DNA of 64,000 bases from DASXAI01 sp963728985 (GTDB lineage Bacteria; Actinomycetota; Acidimicrobiia; Acidimicrobiales; Ilumatobacteraceae), in assembly GCA_963728985.1 (NCBI GenBank), contig CAVSME010000006.1:558001-622000 (forward strand). Direction: 5' to 3'. This document shows positions 33,056 to 40,815 of this stretch, piece after piece. Each line of letters opens with the position of its first letter. The stretch's first letter is position 1. A model generated the notes under the pieces. It was not told where the DNA came from and ran no database searches. It worked only from the letters and a program-made list of their open reading frames with translations. The position numbers were made by a program, and so were the translations under genes.

Positions 33056-33110
33056 AAGCGCGCAGCCTGAACACTTGGTACCGCCCCAGCGGTACGAAGC
33101 GCTCAGCCTG
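33056..33110. terminator. Hairpin with flanking direct repeats between convergent genes
   Basis: GTACCGC (33078-33084), loop CCCA, GCGGTAC (33089-33095) is a perfect 7-bp stem. It is bracketed by near-identical direct repeats AAGCGCGCAGCCTG (33056-33069) and AAGCGCTCAGCCTG (33097-33110). It lies between the stop of the lipoprotein gene and that of livF, so it may end transcription in both directions. Confidence 0.62.
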
Positions 33111-33116
33111 CGCGAA

Positions 33117-33863
33117 TCAGAGCTCGTCGACCTTCATGCCGGAACCGACGTCGCCGCCGAGGTAGGCCGCCTGGACGGCCTCGTCGTCGAGCATCTCGCC
33201 GCCGCCGCCTTCCTTCACGATCCGGCCCGTCTCCAGCACGTAGGCCCGGTGGGCGCGCGCCAGCGCCTGCGCCGCGTTCTGCTCGACCAGCAGGATCGTC
33301 GTGCCCTGCTCGTTGATCTCGGTGATGATCGTGAAGATCTGGGCGATGAGCATGGGCGCCAGCCCCATCGACGGCTCGTCCAGCAGCAGCAGCCGGGGCC
33401 GAGCCATCAACGCCCGCCCGATGGCCAGCATCTGCTGCTCACCGCCCGACAGCGTGCCCCCCATCTGCACCCGCCGCTCGGCCAGCCGGGGGAAGAGGGT
33501 GAAGACCCGCTCGAGGTCGGTCTGCTTGCTCCCGCCGCTGCGGTCCCGTCGCGTGTAGCAGCCCATCTCCAGGTTCTCGAGCACGCTCATGCCCGGGAAG
33601 ATGCCCCGGCCCTCGGGCGCCTGGCAGATGCCGAGCTCGACCCGCTTGTGCGGCGCCAGATGGGTGATGTCGCGCCCGTCGAACATCACCTTGCCCACCG
33701 CCACCGGCCGGATGCCGGAGATGGCCTTCAGCGTGGTGGTCTTGCCGGCGCCGTTGGCACCGATGAGGGTGACGACCTCGCCCTCGCCCACGGTGAACGA
33801 CAGGCTCTTGATGGCCTGGATGCGGCCGTAGAAGACCTGGACGTCGTGCAGCTCAAGGAGCAT
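33117..33863 (-). CDS. livF: Branched-chain amino acid ABC transporter ATPase LivF
   Basis: The 248-residue ATPase has Walker A GANGAGKTT, the LivF-type Q-loop region GICQAPEGRGIFPGMSVLEN, signature LSGGEQQ and Walker B LLLLDEPSMGLAP, with the switch His replaced by Gln (VEQNAAQALA), usual for LivF. It pairs with LivG on the cytoplasmic face of the LivHM permease. The start ATG lies 11 nt inside livG. It is the last gene of the liv operon. Confidence 0.94.
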   Translation of the reverse strand: MLLELHDVQVFYGRIQAIKSLSFTVGEGEVVTLIGANGAGKTTTLKAISGIRPVAVGKVMFDGRDITHLAPHKRVELGICQAPEGRGIFPGMSVLENLEMGCYTRRDRSGGSKQTDLERVFTLFPRLAERRVQMGGTLSGGEQQMLAIGRALMARPRLLLLDEPSMGLAPMLIAQIFTIITEINEQGTTILLVEQNAAQALARAHRAYVLETGRIVKEGGGGEMLDDEAVQAAYLGGDVGSGMKVDEL

Positions 33864-34632
33864 CGGCGGGCACCCCCAGGTAGGCCTGGATCACGGCGGG
33901 GTCCTGGCGGACCTCGGCCGGCGTGCCCTCGGCAATCTTGCGGCCGAAGTCGAGCACGGCGATGCGGTCGGTGACGTTCATGACGAGGCCCATGTCGTGT
34001 TCGATGAGCAGCACTGTGTACCCGCGCTCGCGGATGCGGCGGATGAGCGACATCAGCTGCTGCTTCTCGGCCGGGTTGAAGCCGGCGGCAGGCTCGTCGA
34101 GGCAGATCAGCTTGGGCTCGGTGGCCAGCGCCCGGGCGATCTCCAGGCGCCGCTGGTACCCGTAGGGGAGGTTGCGGGCGGCGTCCTCGGCGCGGTCGGC
34201 GATGCCCATGAACTGCAGCAGCTCGATGGCGCGCTCTCGACCCTCGGCCTCCTCCCGGCGGTGGCGGAACGGTCGGGCGAACAGGGCGCCGGGCACGCTC
34301 GTGGCGTGGTGGGTGTCGGCACCGACGAGCACGTTCTCGAGGGCGGTCATCTCCGGGAAGAGGCGGATGTTCTGGAACGTGCGAGCGATGCCGAGCTGGG
34401 TGATCTCGAAGCGCTTCTGCGTGCCGAGCGTGGTGCCGTCGAACTGCACGAGCCCCTCCGTCGGGCGGTACACGCCGGTGATCACGTTGAACGCCGTTGT
34501 CTTGCCGGCGCCGTTCGGTCCGATCAGGCCGAAGATCTGGCCGGGCTCGATGGCGAAGCTCACGTGGTCGAGGGCGACGAGGCCGCCGAAGCGCATCGTG
34601 AGGTTGTCGAGCAAGAGGATCGGTTCAGCCAT
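33853..34632 (-). CDS. livG: Branched-chain amino acid ABC transporter ATPase LivG
   Basis: The product is 259 residues, with Walker A GPNGAGKTT, the LivG signature FNVITGVYRPTEG, the region GIARTFQNIRLFPEMTALEN, the degenerate ABC signature LPYGYQRRLEIARAL, Walker B LICLDEPAAGFNP and switch LLIEHDMGLVM. It works with LivF. The start ATG overlaps the livM stop by 8 nt, so translation is coupled along the whole operon. Confidence 0.94.
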   Translation of the reverse strand: MAEPILLLDNLTMRFGGLVALDHVSFAIEPGQIFGLIGPNGAGKTTAFNVITGVYRPTEGLVQFDGTTLGTQKRFEITQLGIARTFQNIRLFPEMTALENVLVGADTHHATSVPGALFARPFRHRREEAEGRERAIELLQFMGIADRAEDAARNLPYGYQRRLEIARALATEPKLICLDEPAAGFNPAEKQQLMSLIRRIRERGYTVLLIEHDMGLVMNVTDRIAVLDFGRKIAEGTPAEVRQDPAVIQAYLGVPADAP

Positions 34633-35698
34633 GCTCGACGGCCTCGCGCCGGTCCTCCAGCTCTGCCGCCCGCCGGCGGTTGGGCACGATGCCTTGGGGC
34701 CGGAAGATCATCATGATCACCAGCGCGGCGCCGAAGATGAGGACGCGGTACTCGGCGAACCCGCGGAAGCGCTCGGGCAGGTAGCCGATCAGGATGGCGC
34801 CGACGATGGCGCCGGCCAGGTTGCCCGATCCGCCGAGCACGACGGCGGCGAGGAACAGGATCGACAGGATCAGGTTGAACGGGTCGGGGTTGATGGAGCC
34901 GGCGAAGCTGGCGTACAGCGTGCCCGAGAACCCGCCGATGGCCGCGCCCATGGCGAACGCCCACAGCTTGAACTTGAACGTGGGCACGCCCATCAGCTCG
35001 GCGGCGTCCTCGTCCTCCCGGATGGCCAGCCACGCCCGGCCGACGCGGCTGTGCTCCAGGCCCTTGTAGACGAGGATCACCAGCACGATGGCGACCAGGA
35101 TGACCCAGTAGTACGGCTTGGCATCGAGGACGCCGAAGTGAAGCCCGAACCACGACGGCGGGTGCGGGATGTTCTGGATGCCTCGAGGCCCGCCGAGCCA
35201 GTCGGTGTTGTTGGCCGTGATGCGGATGATCTCGCCGAAGCCGAGGGTGACGATGGCGAGGTAGTCGCCGCGCAATCGCAACGTGGGCAGGCCCAGCAGC
35301 AAGCCGGCGGTCATGGCCACGCCGATGCCGATGGGGACGGTCGCGAGCCAGGGCAGGCTGCCGTGGGCCGAACCGAGCACGGCCGTCGTGTAGGCGCCGA
35401 TGGCGAAGAAGGCGACGTAGCCGAGGTCGAGGAGGCCGGCCTGGCCGACGACGATGTTCAGCCCGATGGCCACCAGCACGTAGCAACCGACGGGGTAGAA
35501 GAGGACGCTGGCGAAGTCCGACCCCGGCGTGTCGAAGATGGTGGCCAGGATCGACACCTCGGTCAGGTAGGGCAGCATGACGGCGACGCCGAGGGCGGCG
35601 AGCCCGATGACGATCCGGCCCGCCCGGGGCATGCGGTTCCACCACGACGACAGCGAGCCGCCTGCACCCCCGCGCCGGATGCGATCGACGACGCCCAT
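34625..35698 (-). CDS. livM: Branched-chain amino acid permease LivM
   Basis: The 357-residue permease has about ten hydrophobic helices. Family motifs are LNIVVGQAGLLDLGYVAFFA, LRLRGDYLAIVTLGFGEIIR, the cytoplasmic coupling loop VGRAWLAIREDEDAAELMG, ASFAGSINPDPFNLILSILF and AVVLGGSGNLAGAIVGA. I start it at the ATG at 35698, which overlaps the livH stop by one base (TGATG); the longer frame gives an Arg-rich non-membrane N-terminus. Confidence 0.93.
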   Translation of the reverse strand: MGVVDRIRRGGAGGSLSSWWNRMPRAGRIVIGLAALGVAVMLPYLTEVSILATIFDTPGSDFASVLFYPVGCYVLVAIGLNIVVGQAGLLDLGYVAFFAIGAYTTAVLGSAHGSLPWLATVPIGIGVAMTAGLLLGLPTLRLRGDYLAIVTLGFGEIIRITANNTDWLGGPRGIQNIPHPPSWFGLHFGVLDAKPYYWVILVAIVLVILVYKGLEHSRVGRAWLAIREDEDAAELMGVPTFKFKLWAFAMGAAIGGFSGTLYASFAGSINPDPFNLILSILFLAAVVLGGSGNLAGAIVGAILIGYLPERFRGFAEYRVLIFGAALVIMMIFRPQGIVPNRRRAAELEDRREAVEHG

Positions 35699-36657
35699 CA
35701 GGCCCTCGCCCGCCCGAGCTGCTCGCCGAGGAGGCCCGTCGGCCGGACCAGCAGCACGAGGATGAGCACGACGAAGGCGATCGGGTCGCGCCACTGGGTA
35801 CCGAAGATGGCCGAGCCGTAGTTCTCGATCAGACCGAGGAGCAGCCCACCGACGAGCGCACCCCGCAGGTTCCCGATGCCGCCGAGCACGGCGGCGGTGA
35901 AGGCCTTGATGCCGATGAAGAAGCCGACGTTGAACGCCGTGCGCTCGAGGGTGATGAGGTACAGCAGCCCGGCGCCACCGGCCATGATCCCGCCGAGCAG
36001 GAACGTGAGCATGATGACGCGGTCGATGTTCACGCCCATCAGCTGGGCGGTCTCGATGTCCTGCGACACGGCGCGCACCCCACGGCCGAGGCGGGTGCGG
36101 CGCACGAACTGGTCGAGGGCCACCATCATCAACACCGCCGACGCCACCACGATCACCTGATCGACGCGGATGTTGGCGTCGAAGAAGTTGAACAGGTGGT
36201 TCTTCTCGAGGACGAACGTGCCGGACGGGACGCGTCCGATGATCGTGTGGCCGAACAGGTTGACGGCCACCAGCTCCTGCAGGAACAACGACATGCCGAT
36301 GGCGGAGATGAGGAATGCCAACCGGGGCGCGTTGCGCCGCCGCAGTGGGCGATAGGCGATGCGTTCGAGGATGACGGCGGTGAACGCCGACGCCGCCGCC
36401 GACGACCCGAACGCCACCAGGATGACGACGATGAGCACGAACCCCACGTGCCCGTAGTCGTCCGCGCCCATCGCCCGCAGCGTGAACAACGACGCCAGCG
36501 TCCCGATCATGAAGACCTCGGAGTGGGCGAAGTTGATCAGGCGCAGCACGCCGTAGACGAGCGTGTACCCGAGGGCCACCAGGGCGTAGATCGACCCGTT
36601 GGCCAACCCGGTGATGGTGAAGCTCCAGAAGGAGTGGTAGAGCGTGTCGAAGTCCAT
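35698..36657 (-). CDS. livH: Branched-chain amino acid permease LivH
   Basis: The protein is 319 residues, hydrophobic, with GLANGSIYALVALGYTLVYG, INFAHSEVFMIGTLASLF, the coupling loop GRGVRAVSQDIETAQLMGV and AFTAAVLGGIGNLRGALVGG. The start is the ATG at 36657; GTGGAG lies a little upstream and could act as a weak ribosome binding site. A strong hairpin (36681-36712) separates it from livJ, which would let the binding protein be made in excess. Confidence 0.92.
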   Translation of the reverse strand: MDFDTLYHSFWSFTITGLANGSIYALVALGYTLVYGVLRLINFAHSEVFMIGTLASLFTLRAMGADDYGHVGFVLIVVILVAFGSSAAASAFTAVILERIAYRPLRRRNAPRLAFLISAIGMSLFLQELVAVNLFGHTIIGRVPSGTFVLEKNHLFNFFDANIRVDQVIVVASAVLMMVALDQFVRRTRLGRGVRAVSQDIETAQLMGVNIDRVIMLTFLLGGIMAGGAGLLYLITLERTAFNVGFFIGIKAFTAAVLGGIGNLRGALVGGLLLGLIENYGSAIFGTQWRDPIAFVVLILVLLVRPTGLLGEQLGRARA

Positions 36658-36680
36658 GCAGTCAGGGCTCCACACGACGA

Positions 36681-36712
36681 GCGACCGGGAGCCCCGCGGG
36701 CGTCCCGGTCGC
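36681..36712. terminator. Hairpin between livJ and livH
   Basis: GCGACCGGGA (36681-36690) and TCCCGGTCGC (36703-36712) form a perfect 10-bp stem with a GC-rich 12-nt loop. It lies 24 nt before livH and 28 nt after livJ. As a leaky terminator or an RNA stabiliser it would raise the level of the binding protein over the permease. Confidence 0.65.
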
Positions 36713-36740
36713 GTCGATCATGTTGGTGGGTGCTGCTCCG

Positions 36741-37967
36741 TCAGGACACCTGGCCGGCGGGCTCGATCTTGCCGCCAGTCACCTTGTAGATGTACGTCGC
36801 CTTCACCGTGACCTCACCCTTGTCGTCGAACTTGATCTGCTTGGTGAGGCCCTGGACGTCGATGGTCTTCAGGTAGTCGTTGATGTCCTTGCGGGTGGTC
36901 TTGCCCGCAGCGATGGCCGACAGGAACGCGAACGCCGAGTCGTACGCCTCCGGCGAGTACGTGGTCGGGTCCGTGTTGGTGGCGGCCTTGTACGCAGCGG
37001 CGAACTCCGCCGGCGACGGAGCGCACGGGCAGGTGATGATGGCGCCATCGCCGCCTGTGCCCGAGAGCTTCACGTAGTCGTCGGCCTTCACGCCGTCACC
37101 GAACACGAGCTGGGCGGTGGTGACGCCGCCGTCCCGGAGCTGCTTGGACAGCGGACCGGCCTGGGCGTAGTACCCGCCGAAGAACACGGCGTCGGCGCCG
37201 GAGCTCTTCACTTTGGTGACGGTGCCCGAGTAGTCGGTGGCCTTGGTGTCGATGGTGTCGGTGCCCACCACAGCGGCGCCGAGGGTGGACTTCACCTGGT
37301 CGGCGAGGCCCTTGCCGTACTCCGAGGCATCGTCGATCACGAACACCTTCTTGGCCTTCACCGTGTCCGAGATGTACTTGGCGATGCCGGGGCCCTGCAC
37401 GGCGTCGTTGGCCAGCATCCGGTGGAAGATGCTCCAGCCGTTGTCCTGCAGCGTGGCGTTGGTGGCCGACGGCGAGACGATCGGGAGCACCGCCTCGTTG
37501 AAGATCGGGTCAGCGTTCTTCGACTCACCCGAGAAGGCCGGTCCGACGACGCCGACGATGGACGCATCACCGACGATGCTGCGGGCCAGCTGCGGCGCCT
37601 GGTCGGGCGAACCCTGCGAGTCGAACTTCTTCAGCTCGATCTTGCAGTCCGGGTTGGCCGCGTTGAACTGGCTGACGGCGAGGTTGGCGCCGTCGTAGAT
37701 CGGGATGCCGAGGCCCGAGTTCTCACCGGTGTAGGCGCCGAAGAACGCCAGCGCCAGGCCGGTGCACTTCACGCCCGTCGGCATCTTCACCGAGCCACCG
37801 CCAGCGGCGGCCGTGGTGGCGGCTCCGCCGGCGGCGGTCGTGGCGGCGCCCGCTGCGGTCGTGGCGCCACCGCTGGAGCTGCTGCTGTTGTCGCTCCCGC
37901 ATGCCGCCCCGACCAAGGCGAGGCCGAGCAGGACGACGCCTGCCTTGGCCAGTCTGGTCTTCTGCAT
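36741..37967 (-). CDS. livJ: Branched-chain amino acid ABC transporter, substrate-binding lipoprotein
   Basis: The protein is 408 residues. The signal peptide ends in lipobox VGAAC (Cys23). A low-complexity Ser/Gly/Ala/Thr linker follows (about residues 27-60). The periplasmic-binding (Peripla_BP_6) fold starts at VKCTGLALAFFGAYTGENSG. It keeps VGVVGPAFSGESKNADPIF, SPSATNATLQDNGWSIF and FFGGYYAQAGPLSKQLRDGG. It delivers the ligand to LivHMGF; which amino acid or acid it binds is unclear. The start ATG at 37967 has GGGGGAG 7-8 nt upstream, and a sigma-70-type promoter and a leader of about 50 nt precede it. Confidence 0.92.
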   Translation of the reverse strand: MQKTRLAKAGVVLLGLALVGAACGSDNSSSSSGGATTAAGAATTAAGGAATTAAAGGGSVKMPTGVKCTGLALAFFGAYTGENSGLGIPIYDGANLAVSQFNAANPDCKIELKKFDSQGSPDQAPQLARSIVGDASIVGVVGPAFSGESKNADPIFNEAVLPIVSPSATNATLQDNGWSIFHRMLANDAVQGPGIAKYISDTVKAKKVFVIDDASEYGKGLADQVKSTLGAAVVGTDTIDTKATDYSGTVTKVKSSGADAVFFGGYYAQAGPLSKQLRDGGVTTAQLVFGDGVKADDYVKLSGTGGDGAIITCPCAPSPAEFAAAYKAATNTDPTTYSPEAYDSAFAFLSAIAAGKTTRKDINDYLKTIDVQGLTKQIKFDDKGEVTVKATYIYKVTGGKIEPAGQVS

Positions 37968-37992
37968 CGTTTGGGTCTCCCCCTCATTCACA

Positions 37993-38008
37993 CGGACGAC
38001 ATCGTCCG
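37993..38008. promoter_or_regulatory. 16-bp dyad in the livJ leader, candidate operator
   Basis: CGGACGACATCGTCCG consists of two perfect 7-bp arms around CA. It lies in the transcribed leader of livJ, about 12-27 nt after the expected start of the RNA. It could be a protein-binding operator or a small RNA hairpin. Confidence 0.45.
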
Positions 38009-38026
38009 GGGTTCTGGAAGCGCCCG

Positions 38027-38055
38027 ACGATAGGTGTTCACCTGCAGTTCGGCAA
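38027..38055 (-). promoter_or_regulatory. Sigma-70 type promoter of livJ
   Basis: Read on the minus strand, TTGCCG (38050-38055) is followed after exactly 17 bp by TATCGT (38027-38032), a good -35/-10 pair. RNA would start near 38020 and carry a leader of about 50 nt with a ribosome binding site, unlike the leaderless genes around it. Confidence 0.6.
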
Positions 38056-38129
38056 GGGTTGTGCCATCCTGCGCGGTGATCGTCACGAACGATTCGCGCT
38101 GGCGAAACGAGCGTGCCTAGGGTGCCGGG

Positions 38130-38915
38130 ATGAGCGAAGAAGTCCTGGTGGAGGTGGCCGACCACGTCGCCACCATCACGCTGAATGCGCCTGAGCGCAT
38201 GAACACCATCTCCGGACCGATGCTGGAGACGTTGTCCAGTTCGCTGGTCGCCGCCGACCGCGACCCCGCCGTTCGCGCCATCGTGCTCACCGGCGCCGGC
38301 CGCGCGTTCTGCGCCGGCCTGGACCTGCGAGCGCAGTCGAGCGGCGGCGGTCTGGGCGTCGGGGCCAGCCCGGGCGAGTTCGAGCTGCGCGACGCCCCGC
38401 CCATCGTGCTGCACAACGTGGACACCCCCACGATCTGCGCCCTCAACGGAGGCGCCGCCGGCTACGGCATGGACCTGGCGCTCGGTTGCGACATCCGCGT
38501 CGCCGGCGAGTCAGGCAAGCTGGCGCCGGCGTTCACCAAGCGCGGCGTCCTCCCGGAGAGCGGCGGTACCTGGCTGCTGCCTCGCCTCGTCGGCTACGCC
38601 AAAGCGGCGGAGATCGCGTTCACCGGGCGCACGCTGTCGGCCAAGGAGTGCCTCGAGCTCGGGCTCGTCAACCGGGTGGTGGCCGACGCCGAACTGCCCA
38701 CGGCGGCAAACGAGCTCGCCCTCGAGATCGCCGCCAATGCGCCGCTCGCCGTGCGCGCCACGAAGCGCATGATGCGGATGGCCGAGTCCGAGACGTTCGA
38801 GCAGAACGTCCACCACGTCTTCCTCCAGCTGCTGCCGCTCTTCCGCAGCGAGGACTTCAAGGAGGGCATGACCGCCTTCCTGGAGAAGCGGGCCCCCAAC
38901 TTCACCGGCCGCTGA
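38130..38915 (+). CDS. Enoyl-CoA hydratase/isomerase
   Basis: The 261-residue crotonase-fold protein has VADHVATITLNAPERMNTIS, the oxyanion motif AIVLTGAGRAFCAGLDLRAQ and NGGAAGYGMDLALGCDIRVA. The catalytic-loop region reads FTKRGVLPESGGTWLLPRLV, with one Glu in the usual hydratase position (PESGG). APLAVRATKRMMRMAESE follows at the C-terminus. It probably hydrates enoyl-CoA in beta-oxidation or a related pathway. It starts 6 nt after TAGGGT (38118-38123). A nitroreductase starts one base after its stop. Confidence 0.92.
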   Translation: MSEEVLVEVADHVATITLNAPERMNTISGPMLETLSSSLVAADRDPAVRAIVLTGAGRAFCAGLDLRAQSSGGGLGVGASPGEFELRDAPPIVLHNVDTPTICALNGGAAGYGMDLALGCDIRVAGESGKLAPAFTKRGVLPESGGTWLLPRLVGYAKAAEIAFTGRTLSAKECLELGLVNRVVADAELPTAANELALEIAANAPLAVRATKRMMRMAESETFEQNVHHVFLQLLPLFRSEDFKEGMTAFLEKRAPNFTGR

Positions 38916-38916
38916 C

Positions 38917-39600
38917 GTGGACGTCTTCGAGACCATGGCCACGACGCGCGCCATCCGGCGGTTCCGGCCTGATCCCATCCCCGAGGCCGATCTCACCACC
39001 ATCCTGTTCGCCGCCAGTCGAGCGCCGTCGGGCAGCAACCGCCAGCTCTTCCGGTTCGTGCTGTTGCGCGACGACGACACCTCGCGCCAGGCCAAGGCGC
39101 TCATCGCCGGCGTCGCTCGTGATGCCTGGAACGCGAAGCGGGCCCACGACGGCTACGACCGCGGCTCCGGCAACGACATGTCGTCGCCCAAAGCCCGCAC
39201 GGCGCGGGCCATGCAGCAGTTCGTGGACAACTACGAGGAGATCCCCGTCAACGTCCTGGCCTGCCTGATCCGCCACCGTGCCCCCAACCCGAGCGAGGGG
39301 GCCAGCGTCTACCCGGCGTGCCAGAACCTGCTGCTGGCGGCCCGTGCGCTCGGTTACGGCGGGGTGATCACCGGCTGGCACGCGGGGGTGGAGACCGAGC
39401 TGCGGGAGCTGCTCGGCATCCCGGACGGCGTGGCCATCTCGGCGTGCATCCCGCTCGGTCGCCCGGTGGGGGGTCACGGTCCGGTGCGGCGCCGGCCGCT
39501 GGCCGAGCTGGTCTACGACGGGGGCTGGGAGAAGCCCGCGCCGTGGGCCGTCGACCCGCCCGGCACCCGCTTCGCCAAGGCCGGTCCACCCCGCGCCTAG
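38917..39600 (+). CDS. Nitroreductase-family FMN oxidoreductase
   Basis: The 227-residue protein has the N-terminal FMN-binding start TMATTRAIRRFRPDPIPEAD, ASRAPSGSNRQLFRFVLLRD, SVYPACQNLLLAARALGYGG and the C-terminal ACIPLGRPVGG. FMN nitroreductases reduce quinones, nitro or enone groups; the substrate is unknown. It starts with GTG one base after the stop of the hydratase, so translation is coupled. Its end abuts the xylA promoter. Confidence 0.88.
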   Translation: MDVFETMATTRAIRRFRPDPIPEADLTTILFAASRAPSGSNRQLFRFVLLRDDDTSRQAKALIAGVARDAWNAKRAHDGYDRGSGNDMSSPKARTARAMQQFVDNYEEIPVNVLACLIRHRAPNPSEGASVYPACQNLLLAARALGYGGVITGWHAGVETELRELLGIPDGVAISACIPLGRPVGGHGPVRRRPLAELVYDGGWEKPAPWAVDPPGTRFAKAGPPRA

Positions 39601-39607
39601 AAGATCG

Positions 39608-39613
39608 TAGAAT
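39608..39613 (+). promoter_or_regulatory. TAGAAT -10 box of xylA
   Basis: TAGAAT, the nearest to the canonical -10 in the window, ends 8 nt before the ATG of xylA, with no ribosome binding site between, so the mRNA is probably leaderless. I found no clear -35. Confidence 0.55.
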
Positions 39614-39621
39614 TCGTTGCT

Positions 39622-40812
39622 ATGAGCACCGAAGACGCAGGTGCCGATGGCACCGCCCTAGATCCCCAGCCCGCGCATCACTTCACCTTCGGTCTCTGGA
39701 CCGTGGCCAACCGGGGCCGAGACCCCTTCGGCCTGGAGGTGCGCCCGCCCCTCGACCCGGTCGAGGCCGTCCATCGCCTGGCCGGCATCGGCGCCTACGG
39801 CGTCAACTTCCACGACGACGACCTCGTGCCGTTCGGGTCCAGCCACGGCGAGCGCGAGGCGATCGTCAAGCGCTTCCGCCAGGCGCTCGACGAGACCGGC
39901 CTCAAGGTGCCGATGGCCACCACCAACCTGTTCAGCCAGCCGGTGTTCAAGGAGGGGGCGTTCATCGCCAACGACCCCCGCGTCCGGCGCTACGCCGTGG
40001 CCAAGACCCTCGATGCCATCGACCTCGGCGCCGAGCTGGGGGCCGAGGTGTACGTCATGTGGGGAGGGCGCGAAGGCATGGAGGCCGAGGCGGCCAAGGA
40101 CGTGCGCACCGCGCTCGACCGCCTCGCCGAGGCCGTGAACCTCTGCTGCGCCTACATCCGCGAGCGTCGCTATCCGCTGGTGATCGCCCTCGAACCGAAG
40201 CCGAACGAGCCGCGCGGCGACATGCTGCTGCCCACGGTCGGCCACGCGCTGGCCTTCATCGAGCAGCTCGAATGGCCCGACATGGTGGGCGTGAACCCCG
40301 AGTTCGCCCACGAGACGATGTCGGGCCTCAACTTCACCCACGCCGTGGCCCAGGCCATGTGGCAGGGCAAGCTCTTCCACATCGACCTCAACGCGCAGCG
40401 CATCGGCAAGTTCGACCAGGACTTCCGTTTCGGATCGGAGGGCGTGCGCGATGCGTTCTACCTCGTGAAGCTGCTCGAGGACTCGGGCTGGACGGGCATG
40501 CGCCACTTCGACGCCCACGCCTACCGCACCGAAGACCCCGAGGGCGTGTGGGACTTCGCTCGTGGTTGCATGCGCACCTATCTGATCCTCGCCGAGAAGG
40601 CCCGGCGGTTCCACGACGATCCGGACATCCAGGAGGCGCTGGCTGTGGCCAAGGCTCCCGAGCTGGCCGAGCCGACGGCGTCCGGGCTGGGGAGCGACGC
40701 CATCGCCGAGCTCCGCCGCGGCCCGCACGACGTGGAGGCGCTCGCCGCGCAGGGCTACGGCAACGAGCGCCTGGATCAGCTCGTGACCGAGCTGCTGCTG
40801 GGCGTCCGGTAG
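39622..40812 (+). CDS. xylA: Xylose isomerase
   Basis: The protein has 396 residues, the length of actinobacterial class I enzymes. It has FTFGLWTVANRGRDPFGLEV, NFHDDDLVPFGSS, YVMWGGREGMEAEAAKD, LEPKPNEPRGDMLLPTVGHA, GVNPEFAHETMSGLNFTHAV, FHIDLNAQRIGKFDQDFRFG and MRHFDAHAYRTED, which carry the metal-binding acids and the catalytic His. It isomerises xylose to xylulose in the cytoplasm. Xylulokinase follows after 3 nt. A TAGAAT promoter stands upstream. Confidence 0.96.
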   Translation: MSTEDAGADGTALDPQPAHHFTFGLWTVANRGRDPFGLEVRPPLDPVEAVHRLAGIGAYGVNFHDDDLVPFGSSHGEREAIVKRFRQALDETGLKVPMATTNLFSQPVFKEGAFIANDPRVRRYAVAKTLDAIDLGAELGAEVYVMWGGREGMEAEAAKDVRTALDRLAEAVNLCCAYIRERRYPLVIALEPKPNEPRGDMLLPTVGHALAFIEQLEWPDMVGVNPEFAHETMSGLNFTHAVAQAMWQGKLFHIDLNAQRIGKFDQDFRFGSEGVRDAFYLVKLLEDSGWTGMRHFDAHAYRTEDPEGVWDFARGCMRTYLILAEKARRFHDDPDIQEALAVAKAPELAEPTASGLGSDAIAELRRGPHDVEALAAQGYGNERLDQLVTELLLGVR

Positions 40813-40815
40813 CCG

